Source: Chaetorhynchus papuensis
Lineage: Eukaryota > Chordata > Aves > Passeriformes > Rhipiduridae
Assembly: GCA_013396525.1 (NCBI GenBank)
Contig: VWYX01000341.1
Span: forward strand, 508,311 to 572,310
DNA: 64,000 bases
Reading direction: 5' to 3'
Shown here: piece after piece, positions 1 to 12,596 of the stretch
How the letters are laid out: each line of letters starts with the position of its first letter
How positions within the stretch are numbered: the first letter of the stretch is position 1
The notes under the pieces: generated by a model
The model's database searches: none
Told to the model about the DNA's origin: nothing
What the model saw: only the letters and a program-made list of their open reading frames with translations
Position numbers and translations under genes: made by a program

Positions 1-10
1 AAAATAGTAT

Positions 11-116
11 CTTATCAGAGTGAGCACTGAGGGAAAATAAGATTTTATCAGGGACTTGGCTTGACGAAGATAACATGTTATCAAGAGGGGAACTTGGCAA
101 AGATAACACATTATCA
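11..116. promoter_or_regulatory. Cluster of GATA-type motifs with a 14-bp palindrome
   Basis: TTATCA or GATAAC occurs six times (near 12, 45, 69, 77, 102 and 111). Positions 69-82 (GATAACATGTTATC) are a perfect palindrome and 102-115 a near-perfect one. The spacing reflects a degenerate ~34-base tandem repeat (units around 51-86 and 86-120). Function as an intronic enhancer is a guess. Confidence 0.4.
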
Positions 117-2636
117 ATATCAGGAGTAAAGCCTGGGGAAAATAATGTCTTAATACCTATTAGATTCTAAATAAGCCATCTGTGCTCTTGACAAACTGTT
201 ATTTTCTCCAAGTCCCATTCCTGTAAAGATGTTGATTTTTTTGGCAAATCACTTCTTTAGCAGTTGAGAAGCGGGGGAGAAAAGAGGAGAAAAGGAAACT
301 CCTTGTCCCCAAAGGTAGGGGGTAGTCTCTTTCTTTCCAAAAGCTTTGCATGCAGGTCAAGACTGCCTGAAAGGTTCAGATCCTGAAGGGGTATTGCAGG
401 GAAATCTCCTACAACAACACTCAGCAAGTACACTGCAGAGCACCCTGTGACAGGAGGAGAGGGTCAATGCCCCTTCTGTCCTCTGACCATGCTACCAAGC
501 TCTGAGGTGTCGCCTGTAGGATTTTTGGCAAACACACTTCTCTACAGAGGTGATGACTGGCCATCCCTTAGCAGTGACTTTTTGTCATAAACAGCCTCAT
601 CACAATTAGCACTGTTCACCTGGGGTACAAATAAATGAGCCCTTCTAGATCAGCGACAGACACAAATCACCGCTCAGTTAGAGGTTACCATTCCCACAGC
701 TTAAGCTGACCCAGAGGGTCACACAGAGCTTCTCATCTCCTGCACTGCAACACATCCAACTCAGTCTAAGCTGGTCTGAGCCAGCCCAATTGCCTCTGCC
801 CTGAAGCACTCCCCTCTACCACCTCCACTATGGGGGTAAAGACAAACCACTGCCTAGCAGGTGCTTGTGCCCTGAAGCTGAAACCTTCTTCAGCTCAATT
901 ATAAATCTTAAGAGTTTCAATCTGGATGAATTTAAATAAATTGTGGCACCTCCTGGAAAATGAGAAATCCAATTCATAGTAGGACGGACTACTAAATGCC
1001 TTAAATGGCAGAATGTGGGTGAATGCCACTGGTTATTCATAGGAATGGGCAAGCAGGGAATAATTAGAAGGGAAGCTGTGGAGGGCCTGTAGGAGTGTGA
1101 TGTGAATAATAAAGCACACTTAGGAAAAGGCATATGAATGATATCTGCAGGGTAAGTATTTGTAGCCAGCTGAATTTCCCTGGTGTACAGTAGAAGTGGG
1201 AGGAAAACAATGGGATTTGTTAATCTGAAAATCTCCCATGGAGAAGCAGCATCTCTATTTTATTAACCGTTTGGATATTTTTCACCCAGGTATTCCTCTC
1301 TGTTCAGATGTGAGCTTTGTGTTAAGGTGACTAGTGGCCCTGATATAGCAGAATATATAATCAGCAGCAGGCAGCCATTACAGCTCTCTGAGGTAAAGCA
1401 TGTGTCCAAATGTGGCACTGCAGCTGTACACAGTACTGTGACTATCATTCATGGCAGTGGGATGTAAAAGACTGGAGCTATTCTACATTGGCTCTTGCTC
1501 AGTAAAAAACTGTGGGAGAGATAGAAAGGGGAAAAGCCTAAAATACAGCACTTTACAGTGTTTTTTACAAGGACAGAAAGTACAAGAAATAAGTTTATAT
1601 AAGCTTAGAAAAAATAACATATATATCTATGTTTCTACAATTGCCACAGTAACCACAAGCTAGAGACAAGCATGCTCAGTGCAAGCCTAGTAGCAGTTAA
1701 TTCCCATTCTGTTGCTGATGATTAGCCTCAGCTGCTCATCAATAGAGACTCCAGCTGATAATTATTAAGTTAAACTTCTGAGCAGTATTTGCATATGTAA
1801 AGCACGCTCTCCCTGCTGAAGCAACAATGGATGCTATAATGCATTTCCTGATTGTACAGCTCTTGGATTTGGGGAACCTGGACAAGAGAGTCTGCTTTGC
1901 ATATCCTTCCTTACCCTCATCAGGCCAACCATTCAGAAGAACTGCACTTGCACACACTGGCATCTACAAGCTACAGTGGAAAACATTCATAACCCTGCAC
2001 AAGAGGAAAAACGCAACAATTCATTTCAGCCAGAAAAATACAAAAGACAGTTCTGCATATTGCTCTAAACATTGACCTTAGCTTCCTTACAACCGAAAAA
2101 ATGGGCAACAACAGGTCTGTGACAAGGTAGCCTGGTCACCTTAAAAGACAGGCGGAAACTCCAGTGGACACATTTGGCCCATTAGTTCCCAGTGATCTCC
2201 AGATGTGGAGGAAAATTAGTATCATTATGTGATTCTCTGTTAAGCTTTTTCTCATCTGACTTCCTCCAGATCAGAATTTCATTTCCTGAACGTGATACTT
2301 GGTCGTCAGTAACAGCCATGCCCCTGATTAACTGCAGTGTCAAGAATACAGACAAACACACACGATGGGTAGATTACATTTATCTGTTCAGTTCTCCATG
2401 TTTTCTTAATTCCGTGACAGACAAGGCATGCCCAGATCTGCTTAATACCCGAGAAGTTCAGAGGCACAGTCCCTTTAGGGATAAGGAAATATGAGAAAGA
2501 ATTGGGAATATCTTTATGGAATCTGTAACAAAACTACCTGTGCCTCCACGTAGCCACCATATCACCTTGGTTTGAGTCCATTGTAGGCTTAGTATTAACA
2601 GACCTGAATGGTTTTTTTATCAGACAACAATAAACA

Positions 2637-2696
2637 GTAAAGCAAAAGATCTATTTATTTGATTATAAGAAATGTAAAGCAAAAGTAAAGCAAAAG
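2637..2696 (+). repeat. GTAAAGCAAAAG short repeat, three copies
   Basis: The 12-mer GTAAAGCAAAAG occurs at 2637-2648, 2674-2685 and 2685-2696; the last two overlap by one base. Confidence 0.8.
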
Positions 2697-5600
2697 TTTG
2701 GCTTTAGATAAACGTGGGAGATGGATTGAAAAAGGGAGGTCTAAGGGAATGCAGGTGGTCAGCCTCTAGGAAAGTCACCCTCTTTTAAGTAATAGTTTAA
2801 AATTTACTTAATAGTAAAATTTGTGTGTCTTGCTGGAAGTCACCTGTTAGCAGTGTTACACACAATCTCAAAAGTGGACTTTCAGCACATAAACAGAAAT
2901 GCTGCAGTATTAGTTCAGGCTGGTTGGTGATGCTGAAACTTGCTCAGAAGCTTGTTATATCCCTTAATCTCCCTTGGCACAGAGATGCCATCAGAGAACC
3001 ATGTGCTGGTATTTTGATTGAGGCTGCCGAAAAAGGAGACCGTCTGAACACTGACTGAACATCCAGGATTGTTCAAGGATAAATAAGTAAATTCTGCACC
3101 ACAGCATTTCTTCCTCATCAGCACCAAGATCTGTAAAAACCTTCAAATCTCATAGAGCTCAAGCCAGCAGCAAAAGATAAGAGCACACATATAAAGTCAA
3201 GCAGCAAAGAACAAATTTCCAAATCAATGATTGCTCTTCTTTATAAATGTATCTGAAGATTACACAAGCAGACATCAGTGTTATTCCTCCGATGACATAA
3301 CATGGCAAAAGTTATTAATATCTTTCAGTATTGAGTCTTTTTTTCTCCCCACACATTCTCAGCACTTCATTTGCTGCACCTGTCACTTCAGCCACTTCAG
3401 TCCCAAAGAAAAGTGAAGGCAAAATGCAAATAACTGCATATTCAGGACACATGAAGGCTGATCAGTGTTATGACATTTATCTTCACTTATGACAGGAGAT
3501 AAAATAACTCAGGAGTTAGTTTCCTGTCCTCCTCATGAAGAAAAATGTCATACCAGATCGTCATGTACTATATAGAGCAAAATTGCTACCACACTTTGCA
3601 GAGGAAAGAAACATCTCAGCAGTGATACAGATGGTAGGTTACATGTCATGGCTATGACATCAGAAATGAAACACACATCATTTTAAAATAGTAGATGTAA
3701 AAATAAGTCATGGTAGAAGAAATACCCCTACCACAACAGTACATAAGTTAGTTAAGGGCAACTAGTTAGACTCTTTGCAAAAGTTAAAATTGTATTGAAT
3801 AGCAATGAGTTGTTCATGGAAGTCAACGGTGCTTTCAGAATTAGCTTCATTGTGGCCAAATATCTACCACAGGACTACAGTCATATTTTTGGTGATCAGA
3901 CTCTATTGACATGTAATATGGAACCTCTTTTTTACATTAACTTACTCAACATTTACCTTTTAAAAAGTATTTAGCTTTAATATATTAGAAATGCTCCTTC
4001 TACAAAGATAGAGTAAGTTTGTAAGAACTGATTTTTTATCAGATATATCTGATAGCTATATCAGGTAGACACAGATTTAATTTCTATCAGAGACCTAGGT
4101 TTCCTACAATACATGAGGAAATTACTCTTTTTTATTATATTCTTGTTTTGTTACAAAACTGAAGACAGCATATCAGAAACATCCTATTTCAAGTCAGTGA
4201 AAGGCAAAATTTGGTGCCTGTGATGAAAACAAGCATAGGTTTAGCATTGCATGATATGTGCATGCATGCAGCATGGAGTATGGTGGTGTTAGTTGTTTTT
4301 AACTTGCACCACAAATATACCCAGTGCTGTACTGTTTTAGGTCAGAATGTGGGCCACGTCCCCTGTGCCCCATCACAAACCTGCTGAGCTTCCTGTGAAG
4401 CAAGCAAAGGGAATTTTTCATTTTCAAGCAGCCAAAAGTTTATTAAGGTTAGAAACAATGAACTGGGAACAAGACCTAAATGTTCTGCTTACTAAGGGTT
4501 TGTCTTGTAACAGGTGAGGGGTTATCTTTGAGACTAATTCACATTTCTGCTGTGGTGCACAAAACATCTCAATGTATGCTTAGGGTCCTAAACCAGATTT
4601 CTAAATATGCCTACTCTTGTGTATGGCAACACTGAGGTTAAGCCCCACTGACATCCTTATTTACTATTATAAAATAAAGTTGCTTTACTCAGTTAGAGCT
4701 GAAGTGCTCAATATTGACAGGATCTGCACGTCTTTCAGTAAAAACTTCCTCTTCTTTTTTTCTCAAAGAGATCTCTACATTCTTAACTTTTCATTACCTC
4801 CAGGGGTTCTCCTCATAATATGCTGCACGAGACCTCTTTAGTAAGTACAGGCAATGAGGGATTTTTAAGGATGCTTTTGTTAGGTAGCCTGGATGCAGGG
4901 CCGATGGCCATTGGCTTTCTGCACTGATGTATACTACGAAGTAATTGATGTCTGTGACAAGTTTTTGTGTTGGACTAAAGGGAAGATGAAGGTGGAGGCA
5001 TTTACAAAAAATACTGTATTGTGTTGTGTCTAGAGGTGAATTACAGTCATACAATTGTCCTTTATTCTGCTGACAGATTTTCACTAAAAATATCTATCCG
5101 TCTTCCTTTGTTAGTGTAATTATAGTTTTATTCATTTCTATCATTTGAAATGTCTTTTATCCTAACATCTAAGCAGAATAAACAGAGACTTATCCAAAAT
5201 TGTTTCATATTGAAAAAACCCAAATTAATACACCTTATGCCTAAAGAACAACCAGACATGGAAAAAACCAATAGATCAGCTACATAACAAAAATGCTGCA
5301 ACTGTAGAAGTCCTTTAAAGGTCAAGCAAAAGAAGAAACAACAACATGAGAAAAAAAAAGAGAGAAAAAGGTGGTTTCCTTTCTCACCTGCTCCCATCTT
5401 AGGTGAAGGGAAGGATCCTAGTCATTATTTTTAGTTACATATTCCATATAAATTTGACCTAATCTAGACAAAGGAATCAGCTGTTAAGAACTGACGTAGG
5501 ATAAAGCTGAGGAGTGAATGTTTAAGAACATTGTTTCCATCACCTTTCTTTTCCCTCTAAGAGCAGCCTGCTGCAATATATATACCCTTTACGGAAAATA

Positions 5601-8600
5601 AGGAATCAGGGACTTCTCCCTTCTAAATTATGACCATCTACCCAGGAAAATCTGAGGCAGGCAACAGACTAAGAACACTTTATTGTCCTATAAGTATCAA
5701 GTTTGCTTTCTAAATCATGCCTTCTTCTGGTCTTAACTATCATTAAAACAGTACAGATACTGAGTGATACCAGCCCTGACTTTATGCTTTCCTCTGAATA
5801 AAATCCTGTATTTCTAACATTATATAATATGTATTCTGTCCCTTATGGTAAAATTCCAAGAGACAGGATATTTGAATATGATTTCTTATGTTTGGAGAGA
5901 CAGTCTTTCCTCTTCTGAGAAACTGTAACTTCAGCAGGTACATATTTAAAATTCATACTAGCACCTTATACTAGCAACGTCTATGGAAATGATTTGGTTT
6001 CTTATTTGATGAGCACAAATATTTATTGTGAATTCCATCAGACAATGCTTTTCTTTCTTTTCCTGAATAATCCGATGGCATCCAATCATCAGGGAAAGTT
6101 GTATTAAAGCTGTATTTAAAGCCTTGCAATATTTTAGATTTATTGAAAAGTCAAATTTTGGAGCCACATGAGAAAATATCAGTGCTATTTGCTTGTTCCT
6201 TTTGCGGTAAGATCTTGTTTTCATCCCTGCAGCAGAAGCTGAAAAAACATCACCTATCATAATAAAAAAAAAAAAAAAAACCCAGAAGACAAAGCTCTTA
6301 AAAACTTATCATTTTAGATACAGTAAATTATGGCTTTTGAACACTTTGAACTAGCAATGCAAAATTTTTATTAGGATTGTTCAAATGCCTTGTGCTTTAC
6401 CATGACAGCAAATATGTCAGGTAGGATGGGTAAATGGAAGGGCCACCACCTGTGACAAGTTTGGTGGCTATGGTGCAGCCACCAATTCAGCCTAAAGAGA
6501 ATTAAGACAAACCTCAGAGCTGTCAGGCATTTAAAGAAGCCTAAATACCCCGTAGTAATCTTCAGCAGAACTTTCAAGACTACAGAATTATACCTAATAA
6601 ATACACAAAATTAACAAGCATTTATCATCAATTTGAATTATTGAGGGTTTGTTTATTTTTGTTGGAATTATCCTTGAGAGGGCTCTGCAGGCAAAGTTTT
6701 GTACTGAAAACCCTATTTTCACTGATCTCTCCCCCGTACACATAATGGGGTTCTCTCCTTCTTCATAGTGAGTACTCAAAAGGTGTCCAGATTGCAAGAA
6801 AAAATGCTCAAATAATTGTAAAATGCTGTACTTTCTACTCTGTCACACTATGGTGCCTAAAAAGCTGAAGTTTAACTCTGCCAAGCATATAAACCTCCAA
6901 ATCTGTTAGATATCAATTACCATGTATTTAATTTCACAGCTGTGCCTTTTCCCTTTTCGATTCACCATCCCCACCTTTTTCTGCCTCTCTTGTTCAAGCA
7001 TTTTGCATCTGGTTCATAATCAGGTCCTGATGATCCTTAATGCCTTGATTTCAGAGGCCAGCACTCCCCAGTTCCTTTCTCCATTTCGAAATTTCTGCAA
7101 ATGCCATCTCCATCCTCTGTGTGGCTGTGCAGACTGTAATCCCTCACAACAGGCTGATGCTGATCCCGCTCTGTGGATTAACCAGTGTAAAATGCCTGTG
7201 TAATGAACTCATACCTTCCAAACTGAGCAGCCCAGGTATAGCTAATCTAACCAACTGGCTTTTATCAGCTGCACGCAAGAGATGTGAAAATAAGCTTAAT
7301 TTCAAGCCTCAGTCACATAGCTACAACCATGTTATTATTTTTTTGTATTTAATAGAATAAGCATCTGTGAGGAATTCTAAGGTACACTCTGTAGTTATAC
7401 ATCACTGGATTTGGTATGGCTTGAGATTCTTTGAAAACTGTGAAATGACAATATTTTCATGCCTGGTTTTGATTATTTCTCTTAAAAAGGGAAAGGGAAG
7501 AAATATTGCTGAACTTCAAGTGCAATTTTGCTGCTTTCTTCTTGTGAAATCTGTATTCCCATGCCAGATGGTGTCTGAGTTATCAAAGTTATTACCCTAA
7601 ACTCAATTAGGGAAGAATGAAAGTAATTAAGTAGGGGATGAAGTGACAGAAGTATTCGAGATACAAAGCATCTAATATAGGTGAGGACTCTCTAAATTAG
7701 ATAGAAATTAATCTATAAATGCAACCTAAAACAGAACTTGAGCCTTCACTTTCAAATATTCTAAGACATTGTGCAAAATTCAGTACTTGCTCAAGTGGGC
7801 ACAATTCCCAGTGACACTATGGCTGTAGAAGGTCATTTTTTTTTTCTTCTGGAGAGTCTATTACTAGCAGTCACCAAACACACTCTGAAACAGTTATGGC
7901 TCAAAATGTTCCTGTATCTGTTGTGGAATGGCTTTTCAGGATGTTCTGTCAACTCAGGAATGCTTGTTTCCTTTCTTAATCCTGGCTGGTTTGTACTCAT
8001 CACAGAAAAAAAAAAACAATTACAGCAAATACATTTTACCATAAAACCTGTAAAGGAGACACCACAGAGGTACTGTTAACACTTATTTTACATTTCTTTT
8101 TTCTTTCCCTACTTGCTTTTAGTTCGGTGAAGTAAATCTAAAGTTGGCACTGAGCTACAGATATGACCAAGAACTGCAGCTACAGGTTTCAAGATGAAGC
8201 AGCCGAAATTATTTTCAACCTACTAATGGCAGTCTACTTGTAAGAGAAACTGGTAAGAAAACCCAATCAAAACAAATCTCTTTTACTTACCACCACTCAC
8301 TTCTGCATAGCTTCAACTGACAAGAATCATGTTCATGGATAAAACTAACCAGGATTATTTGCTAGTGCTCTGCAGGCTTCTCACTCATTTTCTCTTTAAC
8401 AGAGAGATATATAACCAAATTCTCAAGATAGGTGTAGATGAAGGATGGTAAGAAAATACTGTTGTGTTCTGGAATGCTCACAATTGGAGCTGCATGGCTG
8501 AAAGAAAAGGAACATGTACTGCTTTAGAGAACAGGGATGTAGCTTGTGCTACTGCCACAGGCAAAATCCCTGGCCAGAAAGGGAACAAATTAAATCCTAA

Positions 8601-11044
8601 TAATGCATGTATTTCTTGCTCCTCCACATACCATAATGTAGCAATACCACACTATGCTATGCCATACCTAAAAGTACAACGTGGAATAAATACAAGAATT
8701 TCAAGTATAAGCAAGTCTAAGTTAGGAAACACCAGAAGCACTTCTGTTTTCATTTGCCTCACGTGAGTAAAGCACAAATAAAAGCACAAAGCACTCCTGC
8801 ATGTACTACCAGGAGAGATGCAGACCCTAACAATGGTTCCAGTTTGCAGGGCACTGGCCTGACAAACTGCAGTGCCATGATACACGTGCTTAAGAAAGCT
8901 CTTTTCCCACTACCATAAAGAAAGGACTATTTTTAATGCAGACTACTTAAATACTGGTTTTAGCACAGACTCACAAAGGTTACAAACATATGCAGAAAGA
9001 GAATGCAGTAGGCTGCTCAGGAGAAAACGTTGAAGCACAAGCAGTGAGTATGAACTTCCTAAATGAGCTAGGACAAGGCCTCAGGGAATCTGCCTTCAGT
9101 TACATCTTTTCAACAACAGTGGCACACACTTTTCCTCAGCAGGGCTGCTCTTGAAGGCTATGCTGGGACCAAAAGCAGAAATATTCTAATGACTCAAATT
9201 TCTGCAGCTCAAGAAAGAGAAGGAAGGCTTGGAGTACAGTCACAGCAGAGCTGCCACTTGCAAGCCTTAGAAAATACCATCCGTGACAAGTGAAGCAAAT
9301 TTATGCCACTGGGAACAACAAAAAATGGATCAGGAAGAAATGGAGAAAAATTCGTGACTGGAGACTTCCGTATCTCTGGGGAACTGATCCACTAGGGTCA
9401 CACACGGGACATTATGGAGCGTATGGCACTGCTGCATGCGTGGTATGTGCATGCCTATCAAAGGCCTCTAGAGGGGAAAGAAAAAGTCCATCTGGAATTG
9501 CTGTCAGTTCAGCTGCAACATTTCTGGAGAGGCAGTAACACGATGGCTCCATGAGCAGTGCAGGTTAGGGGAGCTGAGGCAGTGGCACTTTGGAGTGGTG
9601 CATGAACACCTTCCGCCTATGCCACAAGGGCAGCAGAAAGGGCACCCTGCAAATTGCTCCCTTTCTGACCACCAATAAAGCTGCCAATAAATCACAAAGA
9701 GTGCATCTTGTTTGAATTTCAGTGCTTGGAGAATTTTGAACCCAGGGCACGGTACAGTGATGGGCTTATATATGTCTTCAGGAAAAAGAGCTTAAACTAT
9801 TAGTGCAATGGAGTATGCAGAGAGCAGTGAAGCGCTGCTCCGAGAAACATGAAATCAGTAACTCGAGGTCACATTTCAGATCTTGCTTTGCAAAATGGAA
9901 AGAGCAAGAAGGAGGCACAAATCCAGTTCAGAATAGAGAATGTGAACCAGGAAAAAAAAAAAAAAGCATAACGAAAACCCAGAAGTGGAGCTGTTAAAAC
10001 AAAGATGTTAAAAATACCTTTTGGGTTTGAGACAAGCGTAGCAGATGCTGACCTTAATTTCAGTTTTTCTAAGGAAAAACATCTGTTAGACTTCTGGTTA
10101 ATTTGCTGGGGAAAAAAAAGAGCACACAAAGTCTTCAGACCACTCAATTTTAGGGAAACCTAAAGAGCACATGTATTACTAAACTCACCTATCCTAGTTT
10201 CAGGGGACAATGAAATCCTAGAAAAGTAGTACAAGTTTCTGTAATGTTGACTTACTCAGAGGTGTGAGAAATAAATCTAAACCAATGGAAATATTTATAG
10301 AAAAGCAATTCTCCATAAGCAGTGACATATCCATCAGCACTTTCTTTGAGAGAAAAAGAAAATTACTAACTTCAGTAAAAGTAGTGGTGACTCCCTTTAT
10401 AATTCCGATGAGGGAGAATCCTACCACGCATCTAGTAGGCCAAAATTATTAAGACAGTGATTGAGAACTCTCTTCCAGAACAGCTTGCTCTGCCAAACCT
10501 ATATTTTTATCTTAATTTGAAATTAATTTATTCCCCAGCTGTCAAGAAAAGTCTAGCAATCAGAAAATTTTTAATTTCCTTTTTTTTTTCCTTGTTTCTC
10601 ATTCTTAACTCCAGTGTAGACTGGGAGACGGAAGAATAATGAGATAGAAAAGCACTCATAATTATTGTTTTCATTTAGGTGAGGGAGAAGATGAGTATTA
10701 TTTAATTTTAAAAATCCCCCGTATTGGTACTTTACAATGAAATTCTATTATCTGGAATATTATTTTTTTAATGTCTTTCTACCATTTTGTAAAAAAATAA
10801 GGTCTTGAAGATCTCCTAGATGATTTAGAAGCACATTCCATTAAAAGAAATAGTCACTGAGGAGCCTGAGAGGAGCAGATTTTCAAAGAAAACACAGCTA
10901 GGTGCACTTTTAGGCATCTATCCTTATTCAAATTGCTTAAATGGCTTTAAAAAGAAAGCCCTAACAGACTAACTTTTCTCTTGAATGTGAGATTTAATAT
11001 TCTTTTGAACATGCAATCCCAAGACTTATTATAAATCCATTCTG

Positions 11045-11064
11045 ACGGGCAGGCACCTGCCCGT
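11045..11064. repeat. GC-rich perfect hairpin, 8-bp stem and 4-base loop
   Basis: ACGGGCAG, loop GCAC, CTGCCCGT. It stands out because the surrounding sequence is AT-rich. The stem is too short for a microRNA precursor. Confidence 0.7.
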
Positions 11065-12569
11065 GCTCTGTAAGCACATGAGCCTCAAGAAATGCAAGGG
11101 CTGTTGAAGGGAGGGAGAGAAATCCACAAACCTGAAACAGCCTCTTTATGCCCATGGCTGCTGCTGAAGGGTTTTGACCACATCCAGTTTTTATTTCAAT
11201 GTGTACTGAACAATTTGACTCGGAAGATGTTAACTTCTGCTTTACATCTATTATATCGATAATGAAAATGCTGCCAAAATTGAAATTTGAACACTCATTC
11301 CTGTTCTAATAAATGAGAGAGGGTAGTGCCCTGTCCTACCAGTGATGAGTTGCTTTGTGCAGGTAACAGACCAAAGCATTTCAGTCAGCTCTTAAGTGTG
11401 AGTTTTGATAAATGTAGCCTAGTTTTAGGCTGCTCCATTCATCACAGTGACTGAGGCTGTCCGTGCTCAAAAATTTAAGAATCAGAACAGATCTTCTTGT
11501 GCTACCAATTCAAAGCCACCATGCAGCAGTTAAGTCATATTTGAGAGAAGAATAACAAGCAGCCTCAGAAATGAAACATCTTTATGTGGTGGTGTACTGT
11601 GGATATGAAATACTAACAAAAAGATTTTTGGAAGAACAGTTCATTAACTTCTTCTTAAGTAAGAATATTAATTAAAATGAAAATATTCCCTGTTCACTTC
11701 ACTAGCTCCAAATACAATAGGAGGTCCTTAGAGTACCTTTTTTTTTTCCCAGCAGAGATCAGGAAAATTAAAAACAAAACAAAACAACAATCTGTAATCA
11801 TTTTATATTATTATATTAAAAGTCCTCTTTACTTTGGTAACAAACTAACAACCAAATCCTTGTTCAGGGGATTTTTCAGGCTTTCAGCAGTATACCTAAG
11901 CTTCCGGAGAGACTTCCTGAGCCATGAAATAGGGTATGAAAATGTTTAATCCCTGACTGAACTGCTATCCTTGTGGAAGCACTGTGAGTACATACAATTA
12001 CACCAGAAAAAAACCTCATGTTCACCAGCAGCACATTTCATTGTGGGGAAGCAGCTTATTGTACCAACACAGAGAGGTTTTTTCACTGGTGCAGTTGCCT
12101 CCACACTAGAAATGCTTCACCACTACAACATACAAATGATTGTCAGCTGGTGAGGTGCTCTGAGAAAACACACTCATTAGACCACTGCAGTATTTTGCAC
12201 TTTCCTTCCTTAAGATTTCTATAAATACCATTTTTTTTTTAATCACCAGCAACTTAAGATATAAATAAAGCTTGGGAGACGGAGTGGGATTTTTTAGAAT
12301 GGCAGTCATTAGTTACAAGAACAAATAGGCTGTGCTCATCTTCCTCAATCTCTCAGACACTTGTGAACCTGTCATGTGGGCCTATTTCCCCAGCTCCTGA
12401 ATCACCTGGGTACCACTGAAAAGCATATTCCTAGTCAAAATAAATAGACTTCAAGACTTTGAAAATAGGATGGTCAAGATTTTGCTTTTTTTAGTTAATA
12501 CTTATATTCAAACACAAAGTAGAAAGTTATTCTAAACTGTTCAGCTGGTTTAGCTTTCTAAACATTTTT

Positions 12570-12596
12570 AAAATAATAAAAATAAAAATAAAAATT
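12570..12596 (+). repeat. (AAAAAT)n-like low-complexity block
   Basis: AATAAAAATAAAAATAAAAA repeats, then runs into TTTATTTTTG, which can pair back on the A-rich side. Confidence 0.75.
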
